Shown here: in pieces, positions 28,409 to 35,811 of the stretch
Position numbering within the stretch: the first letter of the stretch is position 1
Layout: each line of letters opens with the position of its first letter
Assembly: GCF_006874475.1 (NCBI RefSeq)
Contig: NZ_VIRM01000026.1
Location: 53,791 to 117,790 of the forward strand
DNA length: 64,000 bases
Direction: 5' to 3'
Source of the DNA: Microbispora hainanensis
GTDB taxonomy: Bacteria > Actinomycetota > Actinomycetes > Streptosporangiales > Streptosporangiaceae
The notes under the pieces: model-generated
Seen by the model: only the letters and a program-made list of their open reading frames with translations
Database searches by the model: none
Told to the model about the DNA's origin: nothing
Made by a program: the position numbers and the translations under genes

Positions 28409-29723
28409 CGGCATCGGCGAAGCCCTGGCGGCCGAGGCCGTACGCCCGGCTCCGCCAGGTCCTGACCGGCCGCAGCGTCGCCTGCGTGAGCCGTACGGCG
28501 GTGGCCGGATCGAGCAGGAACGACAGCAGCACGCCCGCGCCCGGCCGGGCGTAGCTGCGCCGCAGCGCCGCGGTGAGCAGCACCCGTACGGCGAGCAGCG
28601 CCAGGTCGAGCCGGGTCGGCCGCCCGGCGGCCAGGCGGAGCGCCGGCAGCGCGGCGGCGAGCCAGACGACGGCGAGATCGGCCGCCTGCCAGACGGGCCG
28701 GGTGACGTCGCGCAGCGGCAGCGAACGCCCCCACTCCCGCCACACCTCGGCCGCCGACTCGTGCATGTCGACCTCCAGCAGGCCGCCCGCGTCGAGGAAG
28801 CCGACCCTCCAGCCGTCGGCGGCCAGGGCCCGTGCGAGGGCGACGTCGTCGGTCATGTGGCCGCGTACGCGGGCGAAGCCGTCGGCCCGCCGCATCGGCT
28901 CCCGCCGGAAGGCCAGGCACTGTCCGTTGGCCACCACCCGGTGGGGCGGCGGCGGGACCGGCGGCCCGATCGGGCCGAACCGGTAGACCAGCGTGGCGAG
29001 AAACGACGCGTGCAACGCCTGCTCGGCGAGGCCGTCGCAGACGAAACGCGGGCCCGCGCTGACCAGGTCGTGGTCCCCGAGTGCGGCGGCGAGCGCGCCG
29101 AACAGGCCGGGCCGGGGCCGGGTGTCGGCGTCCAGGGTGATCACGATCTCGCCGCGTGCCTCCTCCAGCCCCTGGTGCAGCGCCCACTGCTTGCCCACCC
29201 AGCCCTCCGGCAGCGGGCGTCCGCGCACCACCGTCGCCCTGTACGCGGCGGCGAGGCGCGCGGTGCCGTCCGAGGACTCGTCGTCCACCACGATCACCTC
29301 GGTGACGGCGGGATCGGCCAGCACCGCCCGCAGGCAGGGACCGAGCCGCCGCTCCTCGTCCCTGGCCGGGATGACCACCGAGATCCCCGGGTTTCCGCCG
29401 CCTGATGGTCCGCCCCGGCCGATCCATGCCCCCGGGCCGTCTTTCCCGGCCGCAACGCCCCTCGCGGCCGGGTCGCCCGCTCCACCCGACCGGCCGGCGA
29501 TGCCGTCCGCGGGCGCGTCACCGAGGGATTTCCCGGGCACAGGCGCGGTGAGCGGGGGGAGGCGCCGGCGACCGCGGGCGAGCCGCGCCAGCACCACGAC
29601 GGCCGCGACGGCCTGGGCCGCGGCGAGCACCCGTGCGGCGGCCCCGGCCCGTGGCCGCCCAACCCACCCGACCGACCCGGCCCTCATGGTCCCCCCCGGT
29701 CGTCCTGACCGCCCCCTGCCCAT
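28359..29723 (-). CDS. GT2 glycosyltransferase, carotenoid type (CruC/CrtQ-like)
   Basis: 454 residues. An N-terminal membrane helix and Gly/Pro-rich linker precede a GT-A domain (about 115-320): ISVVIPARDEERRLGPCL, VIVVDDESSDGTARLA, the DxD ITLDADTRPRPG, and RGHMTDDVALARAL. C-terminal membrane helices follow (about 345-420). Family members glycosylate hydroxy-carotenoids or diaponeurosporenoate. ATG at 29723 has GGGAGGAG seven bases upstream. The 3' end overlaps plsY by 50 bases. Confidence 0.87.
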   Translation of the reverse strand: MGRGRSGRPGGTMRAGSVGWVGRPRAGAAARVLAAAQAVAAVVVLARLARGRRRLPPLTAPVPGKSLGDAPADGIAGRSGGAGDPAARGVAAGKDGPGAWIGRGGPSGGGNPGISVVIPARDEERRLGPCLRAVLADPAVTEVIVVDDESSDGTARLAAAYRATVVRGRPLPEGWVGKQWALHQGLEEARGEIVITLDADTRPRPGLFGALAAALGDHDLVSAGPRFVCDGLAEQALHASFLATLVYRFGPIGPPVPPPPHRVVANGQCLAFRREPMRRADGFARVRGHMTDDVALARALAADGWRVGFLDAGGLLEVDMHESAAEVWREWGRSLPLRDVTRPVWQAADLAVVWLAAALPALRLAAGRPTRLDLALLAVRVLLTAALRRSYARPGAGVLLSFLLDPATAVRLTQATLRPVRTWRSRAYGLGRQGFADAVRCGARPGPPDRTAAR

Positions 29724-29982
29724 CGGCTATCTCCTCCCGAATCACGGGCCCTGCAAACCTTTGGAGTCGCTGAGGTCGACGCCATGCCGGCCGCAGACCC
29801 CTGATCATCCGCTCGCCTCGGCATTGCTGCTTCGCATCAAGGTCAGGCCGGCTCTATCGCTCAGGGTGATTTGAATGCGCCCTCAGGTACCGCTTTACCG
29901 GGCTTCAGTCGCCCCACTCATCTCGATGGGTGGGGCGTGGGCCTCGTCCATCGGGCGGTGCCCTGGTTTTTTCTCCGCCGGC
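29724..29982. other. gene-free stretch with structured element copy 1
   Basis: No convincing gene. It contains at 29913-29932 the hairpin CCACTCATCTCGATGGGTGG (8-bp stem with one G-U, CUCG loop), a second GC-rich stem region, and TTTTTT at 29967-29972. The same arrangement recurs at 30167-30225 beside the NYN gene. Confidence 0.6.
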
Positions 29983-30100
29983 TCACCAGTCGAAGGGGCG
30001 AGTGATCTTTCCCTGGTGGTCGTGTACCACATCGGGGAACTGGGACACCCGCAGCTCACTGGGCCGAATCTGTGTGAAGAACGTCGGAGGACCCTCTCCA
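29983..30100 (-). pseudogene. 3' fragment of a second NYN-domain gene
   Basis: Minus-strand translation GPPTFFTQIRPSELRVSQFP ... HQGKITRPFDW-stop parallels the C-terminus of the complete NYN protein (RPTFLRQINPSMLKACQLPD ... HGKIRRPDRW-stop). Only about 36 codons remain, with no catalytic part. It is therefore a truncated tandem duplicate lying after the intact gene. Confidence 0.65.
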
Positions 30101-30166
30101 GCGCCCGTGTTACGCGGAGTGAGTTGACGGGCACGGAGATGATCCTGTTTACTGTTCGTGACTGCA

Positions 30167-30225
30167 CCACTCATCTCGATGGGTGGCCCGGAGCCCCGTT
30201 CGTTGGACGGGGCTCTATGTTTTTT
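30167..30225 (+). terminator. two-hairpin element with T tract at NYN gene end
   Basis: CCACTCATCTCGATGGGTGG (30167-30186), then a stem with arms GAGCCCCGT/ACGGGGCTC (30191-30215), then TATG and TTTTTT ending in the NYN stop codon. Read on the plus strand it is a good intrinsic terminator, although the flanking intact gene is on the minus strand. Confidence 0.6.
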
Positions 30226-30857
30226 CACCATCGGTCCGGGCGTCTGATCTTTCCGTGGGCGTCCTGGAGCCGGTCGGGCAGCTGACATGCTTTCAGCATG
30301 CTCGGGTTGATCTGTCTGAGGAACGTGGGGCGCGCGACGATGAGATCGACTGCGCGCCTCTCGTAGGGGTACGGGTTGGCCACCCCGATCGGGATGTCGA
30401 GCTCGTGACGGACCACCCGGATCGGCTCCGCCAGGTCCGCATCGTTGCTGACGACGAGGGCGCTGTCACAGTCGCGCCGGAAGGCATCCAGGAGAAGGTG
30501 CGTCGCCAGATTGACGTCAGAACCCTTCTCCTCGGTCTTGACGACCTCGACGGTCCGGGGGCTGCCGGGCGTCGGGAACGCCAGTGGCATGCGCGTGATC
30601 CGCTCCTGGAACCGTCCGAAGTGAACGGTCAGGTGGGGAATCGTCCGCAGGGCGCGCACGTAGGTGTCTTGGCGCTTGTGAGCGCCCGGATCGTCCGGCC
30701 GCGCTGTGACCATCGCGGTGAAATAACGAATCCGGTGGACGCTGCCCTGTCGCACCAGGCGGCGGGCGAGAGCGTCGAGGTCCAGCCATTTGTACGGCGT
30801 TCCGCGCAGGCAACCGTAGTAGAGGTTGAACCCGTCAATGTAGACGCTGGTAAGCAT
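30225..30857 (-). CDS. NYN-domain (PIN-like) ribonuclease-type protein
   Basis: 210 residues of the LabA/DUF88 NYN group. The acidic metal-binding set of PIN-like nucleases is present: VYIDGFNLYYG (Asp8, Asn11), EEKGSDVNLATHLLLDA and ALVVSNDADLAEPIRVV. Expected to cut RNA, but the target is unknown. It sits between the glycosyltransferase and carotenoid desaturase with codon use slightly less GC-biased than neighbours, suggesting insertion into the pigment cluster. A truncated second copy lies downstream. Confidence 0.88.
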   Translation of the reverse strand: MLTSVYIDGFNLYYGCLRGTPYKWLDLDALARRLVRQGSVHRIRYFTAMVTARPDDPGAHKRQDTYVRALRTIPHLTVHFGRFQERITRMPLAFPTPGSPRTVEVVKTEEKGSDVNLATHLLLDAFRRDCDSALVVSNDADLAEPIRVVRHELDIPIGVANPYPYERRAVDLIVARPTFLRQINPSMLKACQLPDRLQDAHGKIRRPDRW

Positions 30858-30974
30858 TGCGTAAATATATCGTCACGGAAAGTCATGATGGCTGAGGTTG
30901 ATCGAACGGGAGTGCGGGTGCGGAGCGGATTGAGGTGCAGACCCGCCCGCCCGCCAGGCCCTGAAGCGGTTCCT

Positions 30975-32507
30975 TCACCGGCTTGCCTTCCCCGGGTGCC
31001 CGGCGGAACGGGGGAAGTCGCGGCGCACCAACGCGGCCACGATCCGCCCGCCCATGGCCACCAGGGGCAGCCCCCCTCCCGGATGCACGGACCCGCCGAC
31101 GAGGTACAGCCCACGCCGTGGCCCCCGGTTGCCGGGACGGCGGAACGGGGCGAACGGCCCGCCGTACGCGCCGCCGTAGATCGCCCCGCCCCACGCGCCG
31201 TATCGGTCGCGCAGGTCGGCCGGGGTCAGCAGGTCGAGGAAGCGCAGCCGTCCGGACAGGTCGTGCCCCCGGCTCGCCAGCCGTTCGAGCACCAGCTCCG
31301 CGTACGCCTCCGGCGGCCTCGGCCAGCGCCCGGGGTCGCCGGCCGGGACGTTCACCAGCATGCTCCAGCTCTCCGCGCCGGCGGGAGCCTGGGTGTCGTC
31401 GGCCACCGCCGGGCAGCCGATGTAGACCGTGGGGTCCTCCGGCGGACGCCGCCGCTCGAAGATGTCGCCGAACTCGCGCCGACAGTCGGCGGAGAACACG
31501 ACCGAGTGATGCGGCAGGCCCTCGGTCCGCCCCTCCACGGCGGCGAGCATGAGGAAGGCGGACGACGACAGGCCCAGCCGGGCGATGCGGCGCAGCCGGG
31601 CGCGGTCGGGCAGGAGCCGTCCGTACAGGGCGGCCGCGTCCGCGTTCACGATCACGATGTCGGCCCTGACCACCTCGCCGAGGGCCGTACGGACGCCGAC
31701 GACCCGCTCCGCGCCGGCGAGGACCTCCGTGATCTCGGTCTCCAGCCGGACCTCGACACCTGCCTTGTCGAGCGACGCGGCCAGCGCGTCGGCGAGGCGG
31801 GGCAGCCCGCCCCGCACGTACCATCCGCCGTCACCGTGCTCGATGGCGGGGACGCAGCCCAGGGCGGCGGGCGCCCGGTAGGGGTTCGACCCGGCGTAGG
31901 TGGCGTAGCGGCCGACGTACTGGCGCAGGCGGGCGTCCCGGAAGAAGCGGCACGCGAGCCCGTGCAGGGTGCGGCCCGGCGCGACGGCGAGCAGGTCGCC
32001 CGGCCGGGGGCGAGGGAGGGGTCTGCCCGGCTCCCCGCTCGCCGATTCGCCGAGCCGCTGACCCGCCGGCCGGAACGGCGGCTCCACGACGGGCCCGGAC
32101 AGCGGGCCGGCGAAGAAGGTGCGCGTGGAGGCGTCCAGGCAGCGCTCCGCCCACCGGTGGAAGGCCCGCCAGCCCCGGCCCTCGCCCGGCGCGAGCCGGT
32201 CCACCGCCTCCGCCGTACGCTCCGGGTCGCGATACGTGGACAGCGTCGAACCGTCCGCGAAGCGATACCGGCACAGCTCGTCGAGTTCGAGCAGGTCGAG
32301 CGGCACGCCGAGGTCGAGGAAGAGGCCGGGCAGCGTGAGGAGCGAGGGGCCGATCGAGAACGTGAAACCGTCGCGCCTGTGCTCGGCCAGCTTGCCGCCG
32401 AGCCGGGGCAGCCGCTCGTAGATCCGCACGTCGTGCCCGTCCCGCGCGAGCAGCAGGGCGGCCACCATGCCGCCGACGCCGCCCCCGGCCACGATCACCT
32501 CCGCCAT
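30975..32507 (-). CDS. CrtI/CrtD-family carotenoid desaturase
   Basis: 510 residues, second FAD-dependent carotenoid oxidoreductase in the cluster. N-terminal EVIVAGGGVGGMVAALLLARDG and FTFSIGPSLLTLPGLFLDLG; C-terminal GLYLVGGSVHPGGGLPLVAMGGRIVAAL, the CrtI/CrtD signature. With CruF just upstream (13-base overlap), a CrtD role, 3,4-desaturation of 1-hydroxy carotenoids, is the most likely. A further lycopene-forming desaturase or a ketolase CrtO type cannot be excluded. Confidence 0.88.
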   Translation of the reverse strand: MAEVIVAGGGVGGMVAALLLARDGHDVRIYERLPRLGGKLAEHRRDGFTFSIGPSLLTLPGLFLDLGVPLDLLELDELCRYRFADGSTLSTYRDPERTAEAVDRLAPGEGRGWRAFHRWAERCLDASTRTFFAGPLSGPVVEPPFRPAGQRLGESASGEPGRPLPRPRPGDLLAVAPGRTLHGLACRFFRDARLRQYVGRYATYAGSNPYRAPAALGCVPAIEHGDGGWYVRGGLPRLADALAASLDKAGVEVRLETEITEVLAGAERVVGVRTALGEVVRADIVIVNADAAALYGRLLPDRARLRRIARLGLSSSAFLMLAAVEGRTEGLPHHSVVFSADCRREFGDIFERRRPPEDPTVYIGCPAVADDTQAPAGAESWSMLVNVPAGDPGRWPRPPEAYAELVLERLASRGHDLSGRLRFLDLLTPADLRDRYGAWGGAIYGGAYGGPFAPFRRPGNRGPRRGLYLVGGSVHPGGGLPLVAMGGRIVAALVRRDFPRSAGHPGKASR

Positions 32508-33397
32508 GCGCGCCCCCAGGCGAGCAGGGCGAAGGCGCCCATCGCGAGCCCTCCGGCGGCGGCCACGAACAGATCGGGCGGCCGGAAGACCACGGCGAAG
32601 CCGGCGGTCTCCATCAGCGCCATGACCGTGTAGAGCACGACGAGCCCGGTCGCCCCCGCCGCCTCGGCGCCGGTCACGGGCCGGTCGGCGGCGGAACGGC
32701 CCGTGATGCGGTCGAGCAGCACCATGACCAGGAAGGAGACCAGCAGCCAGCCGGCGAAGTCGGTGAGCGGCACCCCGCGGTAGGGTCCCGGCTCCGCCCA
32801 GACCCACAGCCCGAGCCTGAGCATCTGCGGATCGAGGAACAGGTCCCACGCGGTGAGCGCCAGGGCCCCGGCGAGGATCGGCGTCAGCCTGCCGCGCGGC
32901 GCCACGCGGCGGGCGACGGCGTGGGCGGCCAGGCCCATGCCACCCCAGGCGAGGGCGACGATCAGCGGGACGCCGCCCGGCCGCGGCCACAGGGCGTCGG
33001 TGTAGCGGTAGTCGCCGAAGGGCACGCCCGTCCTGGTGCCGATCCATTCGGCGGCGTAACCGGCCGCCACCGCCGCCGTGAACGCGCCCGCCGCCCTGCG
33101 CGGGGTGTACGCCGCCGCCGCGAAGGCGAGTGCGCCCATCGCGAGCAGGACCACGACCGCGGTGGTGAGGCGCAGGTCCTGGGGCCGCAGTCCCGTGGCG
33201 ATCTGGGCGGCCACCATCGCGGCCAGCGCGACCACGCCGGCCGCGTTCAGCCACGCACCGGCAGGACGCGCCATCTCCCCCGACGTCCCCCGTCCCGGCC
33301 GCCGGGGCGGCCTCGGTTCGCGCCGTTCGGGTGGCGTGCCGTCAGCCTCGGCCGCGTTCTTCGCCGCGCCTTTCCCTGCGGCCTCCCACGTCTCCAC
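32495..33397 (-). CDS. cruF: CruF-type carotenoid 1,2-hydratase (DUF422)
   Basis: 300 residues with about seven membrane helices. Signatures of the carotenoid biosynthesis protein family (PF04240): AAEWIGTRTGVPFGDYRYTD, LAWGGMGLAAHAVARR, and AWDLFLDPQMLRLGLWVWAE. CruF adds water to the psi-end of acyclic carotenoids, creating the 1-OH that glycosyltransferases use. The GTG start at 33397 is uncertain; an internal ATG at 33274 would remove a charged 41-residue tail. Stop overlaps the start of the desaturase. Confidence 0.87.
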   Translation of the reverse strand: METWEAAGKGAAKNAAEADGTPPERREPRPPRRPGRGTSGEMARPAGAWLNAAGVVALAAMVAAQIATGLRPQDLRLTTAVVVLLAMGALAFAAAAYTPRRAAGAFTAAVAAGYAAEWIGTRTGVPFGDYRYTDALWPRPGGVPLIVALAWGGMGLAAHAVARRVAPRGRLTPILAGALALTAWDLFLDPQMLRLGLWVWAEPGPYRGVPLTDFAGWLLVSFLVMVLLDRITGRSAADRPVTGAEAAGATGLVVLYTVMALMETAGFAVVFRPPDLFVAAAGGLAMGAFALLAWGRAWRR

Positions 33398-33480
33398 GTA
33401 GGGTCATTCGAGCGCGTCCCCCTGATCGGATGCGCTCCGGCCCACACGGGCGCGAGGTGGAACCCGGCTAGGCCGGATCG

Positions 33481-34458
33481 TCACCAGCGGTGGTGGACCT
33501 GCGGGCGGATCAGGTCGTCGTAGACCTGGCGGACCTCGTCGTGGGTCTCGGCCGGCAGCGGCGGGAACTGCGCCGCCGCCGCGTTGGCCTCGGCCTGTCC
33601 CGGGTTGCGAGCACCGGGGATCACGACGCTGACCCCGGGCTGGTCGATGATCCAGCGCAGCGCGAACTGCGCCATCGTCATCCCTTCAGGCACGAGACCG
33701 CGCAGCCGCTCGACCGCCTGGAGGCCCACGCCGTACTCGACGCCGGAGAAGGTCTCGCCGACGTCGAACGCCTCGCCCTGACGGTTGAAGTTGCGGTGGT
33801 CGTCCTCGCCGAAGACCGTCTGCGGGCCGTACTTGCCCGACAGCAGGCCGCTCGCCAGCGGGACCCGGGCGATGATGCCGACTCCGGCCTTCTCCGCGGC
33901 GGGCAGGACCTCGTCCAGCGGCTTCAGCCGGAAGGCGTTGAGGATGATCTGCACGGTCGCCACGCCGGGGCGCGCGATCGCGGTCAGCGCCTCGCCCACC
34001 GTCTCCACGCTCACGCCGTACGCGGCGATGCGGCCCTCGGCGACCAGCGTGTCGAGCGCGTCGAAGACCTCGTCGGTCTCGAAGACGGCGCTCGGCGGGC
34101 AGTGGAGCTGCACCAGGTCGAGCGTGTCGACGCCCAGGTTGGCCCGGGAGCGGTCGGTCCAGGCGCGGAAGTTGTCCAGCGTGTAGACGTCGGCCGTCTG
34201 CTGCACCCGGCGGCCCATCTTCGTGGCCACGGTCAGGCCGGGCCGCTCCTTGAGCAGCTTCCCGATGATCTTCTCGCTGCGGCCGTCGCCGTACACGTCG
34301 GCCGTGTCGATGAGGGTGGTCCCGGCGTCGACCGCGGCGTTGAGCGTGGCCAACGCGTCGGCCTCGCTCACCTCGCCCCAGTCGGCCCCGAGCTGCCACG
34401 CCCCCAGCCCGACCACGCCGACCTGCCTGCCCGTCCTGCCCAACACGCGCTGTTCCAT
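33481..34458 (-). CDS. aldo/keto reductase
   Basis: 325-residue NADPH-dependent oxidoreductase. The catalytic tetrad is visible: Asp in LIDTADVYGDGRSE with its Tyr, Lys in LTVATKMGRR and His in VQLHCPPSA. The C-terminal cofactor site is VSVVIPGARNPGQAEAN. Substrate unknown. Same strand as the next hydrolase gene but no overlap, so operon membership is uncertain. Confidence 0.94.
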   Translation of the reverse strand: MEQRVLGRTGRQVGVVGLGAWQLGADWGEVSEADALATLNAAVDAGTTLIDTADVYGDGRSEKIIGKLLKERPGLTVATKMGRRVQQTADVYTLDNFRAWTDRSRANLGVDTLDLVQLHCPPSAVFETDEVFDALDTLVAEGRIAAYGVSVETVGEALTAIARPGVATVQIILNAFRLKPLDEVLPAAEKAGVGIIARVPLASGLLSGKYGPQTVFGEDDHRNFNRQGEAFDVGETFSGVEYGVGLQAVERLRGLVPEGMTMAQFALRWIIDQPGVSVVIPGARNPGQAEANAAAAQFPPLPAETHDEVRQVYDDLIRPQVHHRW

Positions 34459-34482
34459 GGGGTCTGATCGTAGCGGGGCACT

Positions 34483-35151
34483 TCAGGCGGAGGCCGCTCC
34501 ACCCGCCAGATGCTGCAGGAACCAGTCGCGGGCGAGCCGCGCGACCGTCTCCAGCGCGCCCGGCTCCTCGAACAGGTGCGTGGCGCCCGGCACGATCTCC
34601 AGCCGGACCGGCGCGGTCATCGCCCGCATCGCCTCCTTGTTGAGTTCGAGGACGACGGGGTCGCGCTCTCCCACGATCAGGAGCGTCGGCTGACGCACCG
34701 AGCGGAGCGCGCCCCCCGCGAGGTCGGGCCTGCCGCCCCGGGACACCACCGCTTTGACCACGCCGGGCCGCGTCGCCGCGGCGACGAGCGCGGCGGCGGC
34801 GCCCGTGCTCGCGCCGAACAGGCCGACGGGCAGACCGCCGACGACCTCGTCCTCGGGCAGCCGGTCGGCCAGCGCGCCCACCCGCTCGGCGAGCAGGCCG
34901 ATGTCGAAGCGCAGGTGGCCGGTCAACGCGTCGACGCGTTCCTCCTCCACGGTGAGCAGGTCGGCCAGGACGGTGGCCAGCCCGGCCCGCTGCAACTCCC
35001 TGGCGACGTAGCGGTTGCGCGGGCTGTGCCGGCCGCTTCCGCTGCCGTGGGCGAACAGCACCGCTCCCCTGGCATCCCTGGGGACCGCCACGTCGGCGTC
35101 GAGCACGACATCGCCGACCGGCATCCGCACGCTGAGTTCCACATCGCTCAT
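34483..35151 (-). CDS. dienelactone-hydrolase-like alpha/beta hydrolase
   Basis: 222 residues. Oxyanion region VLFAHGSGSGRHSPRN, nucleophile elbow GLFGASTGAAAAL (Ser), acid GERDPVV and His GATHLFEEPG form a full triad. ATG at 35151 with GAGGGGGG upstream. Such proteins in actinobacteria often lie near phosphoribosyltransferase-type genes; none is present here. Substrate unknown. Confidence 0.9.
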   Translation of the reverse strand: MSDVELSVRMPVGDVVLDADVAVPRDARGAVLFAHGSGSGRHSPRNRYVARELQRAGLATVLADLLTVEEERVDALTGHLRFDIGLLAERVGALADRLPEDEVVGGLPVGLFGASTGAAAALVAAATRPGVVKAVVSRGGRPDLAGGALRSVRQPTLLIVGERDPVVLELNKEAMRAMTAPVRLEIVPGATHLFEEPGALETVARLARDWFLQHLAGGAASA

Positions 35152-35360
35152 GACGCCCGCCCCCCTCGGCCGTGCCCGGCTCAGCGGCACCGCACCAGGA
35201 TCACGCCGCACAACCAGGACAGCGCTGGACAATCGGGGGCCGTACCCCGGGCCGGGCGCGGCAAACCGGAGACGACACGTCAGGAGCGGCACGAGCGCAA
35301 GGCCGCAAGCGCTGCCAGGGTCAGGCACGGCGCGAGCGGACCGCCCTGAGCCCTGCCGCG

Positions 35361-35804
35361 TCAGGCGCGGCGTGAGCGCAGCGCCTTGAGCACCCGCACG
35401 CCTCCGTCCTCCCCGGCCTGCGCGCCGTCCACCAGCCGGCGGTATTCCTCCGACTCCATGGGACACAGCGCGATGCGTCCGTCCCGGTCGAACAGCAGCC
35501 CCCAGCCGTGTCTCTTCGCCAGCGGCGACGACCTCAGGCACGCCTGGGAACGGGAGAAGAACTCCTTCCTGAGCTCCGCGCGCCGCTCGGCGGGCAGGTC
35601 CGCCGGCAGGTCCTGGCGGCGCAGCCAGGTCTCGAACAGCACGTCCTCCTGCGTCAGGCCGTACGGCGCTCCGGAAATCAGCTCGTATTGGAGCACGGCG
35701 ACGCTGGGTTTGCCGCCTCGGCCCCGTGGCACCTCCGCGGCGGTCACCGGGCAGTCGTCGGCGACCGCGATGAGCGTCGAGTAGTAGTTCAGATCCTCGG
35801 GCAT
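35361..35804 (-). CDS. DUF6157 family protein
   Basis: 147 residues from the ATG at 35804 (MPEDLNYYSTLIAVADDCPV). Conserved-looking features: KPSVAVLQYELISGAPYGLT, ACLRSSPLAKRHGWGLLFD, IALCPMESEEYRRL. I recognise the family but no function is established. It lies just upstream of the debranching-type glycosidase in the other gene's 3' direction, seven bases apart on the same strand. Confidence 0.85.
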   Translation of the reverse strand: MPEDLNYYSTLIAVADDCPVTAAEVPRGRGGKPSVAVLQYELISGAPYGLTQEDVLFETWLRRQDLPADLPAERRAELRKEFFSRSQACLRSSPLAKRHGWGLLFDRDGRIALCPMESEEYRRLVDGAQAGEDGGVRVLKALRSRRA

Positions 35805-35811
35805 GACTCCA

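Noticed and set aside
29724..30857. Type III toxin-antitoxin (ToxIN-like) with repeated RNA
   Set aside because: The repeats are only two, face the opposite strand to the NYN gene and are not upstream of it; kept only as an open question.
30183..32633. 816-codon plus-strand frame over NYN and desaturase genes
   Set aside because: Antisense shadow without domains; minus-strand genes have clear catalytic motifs.
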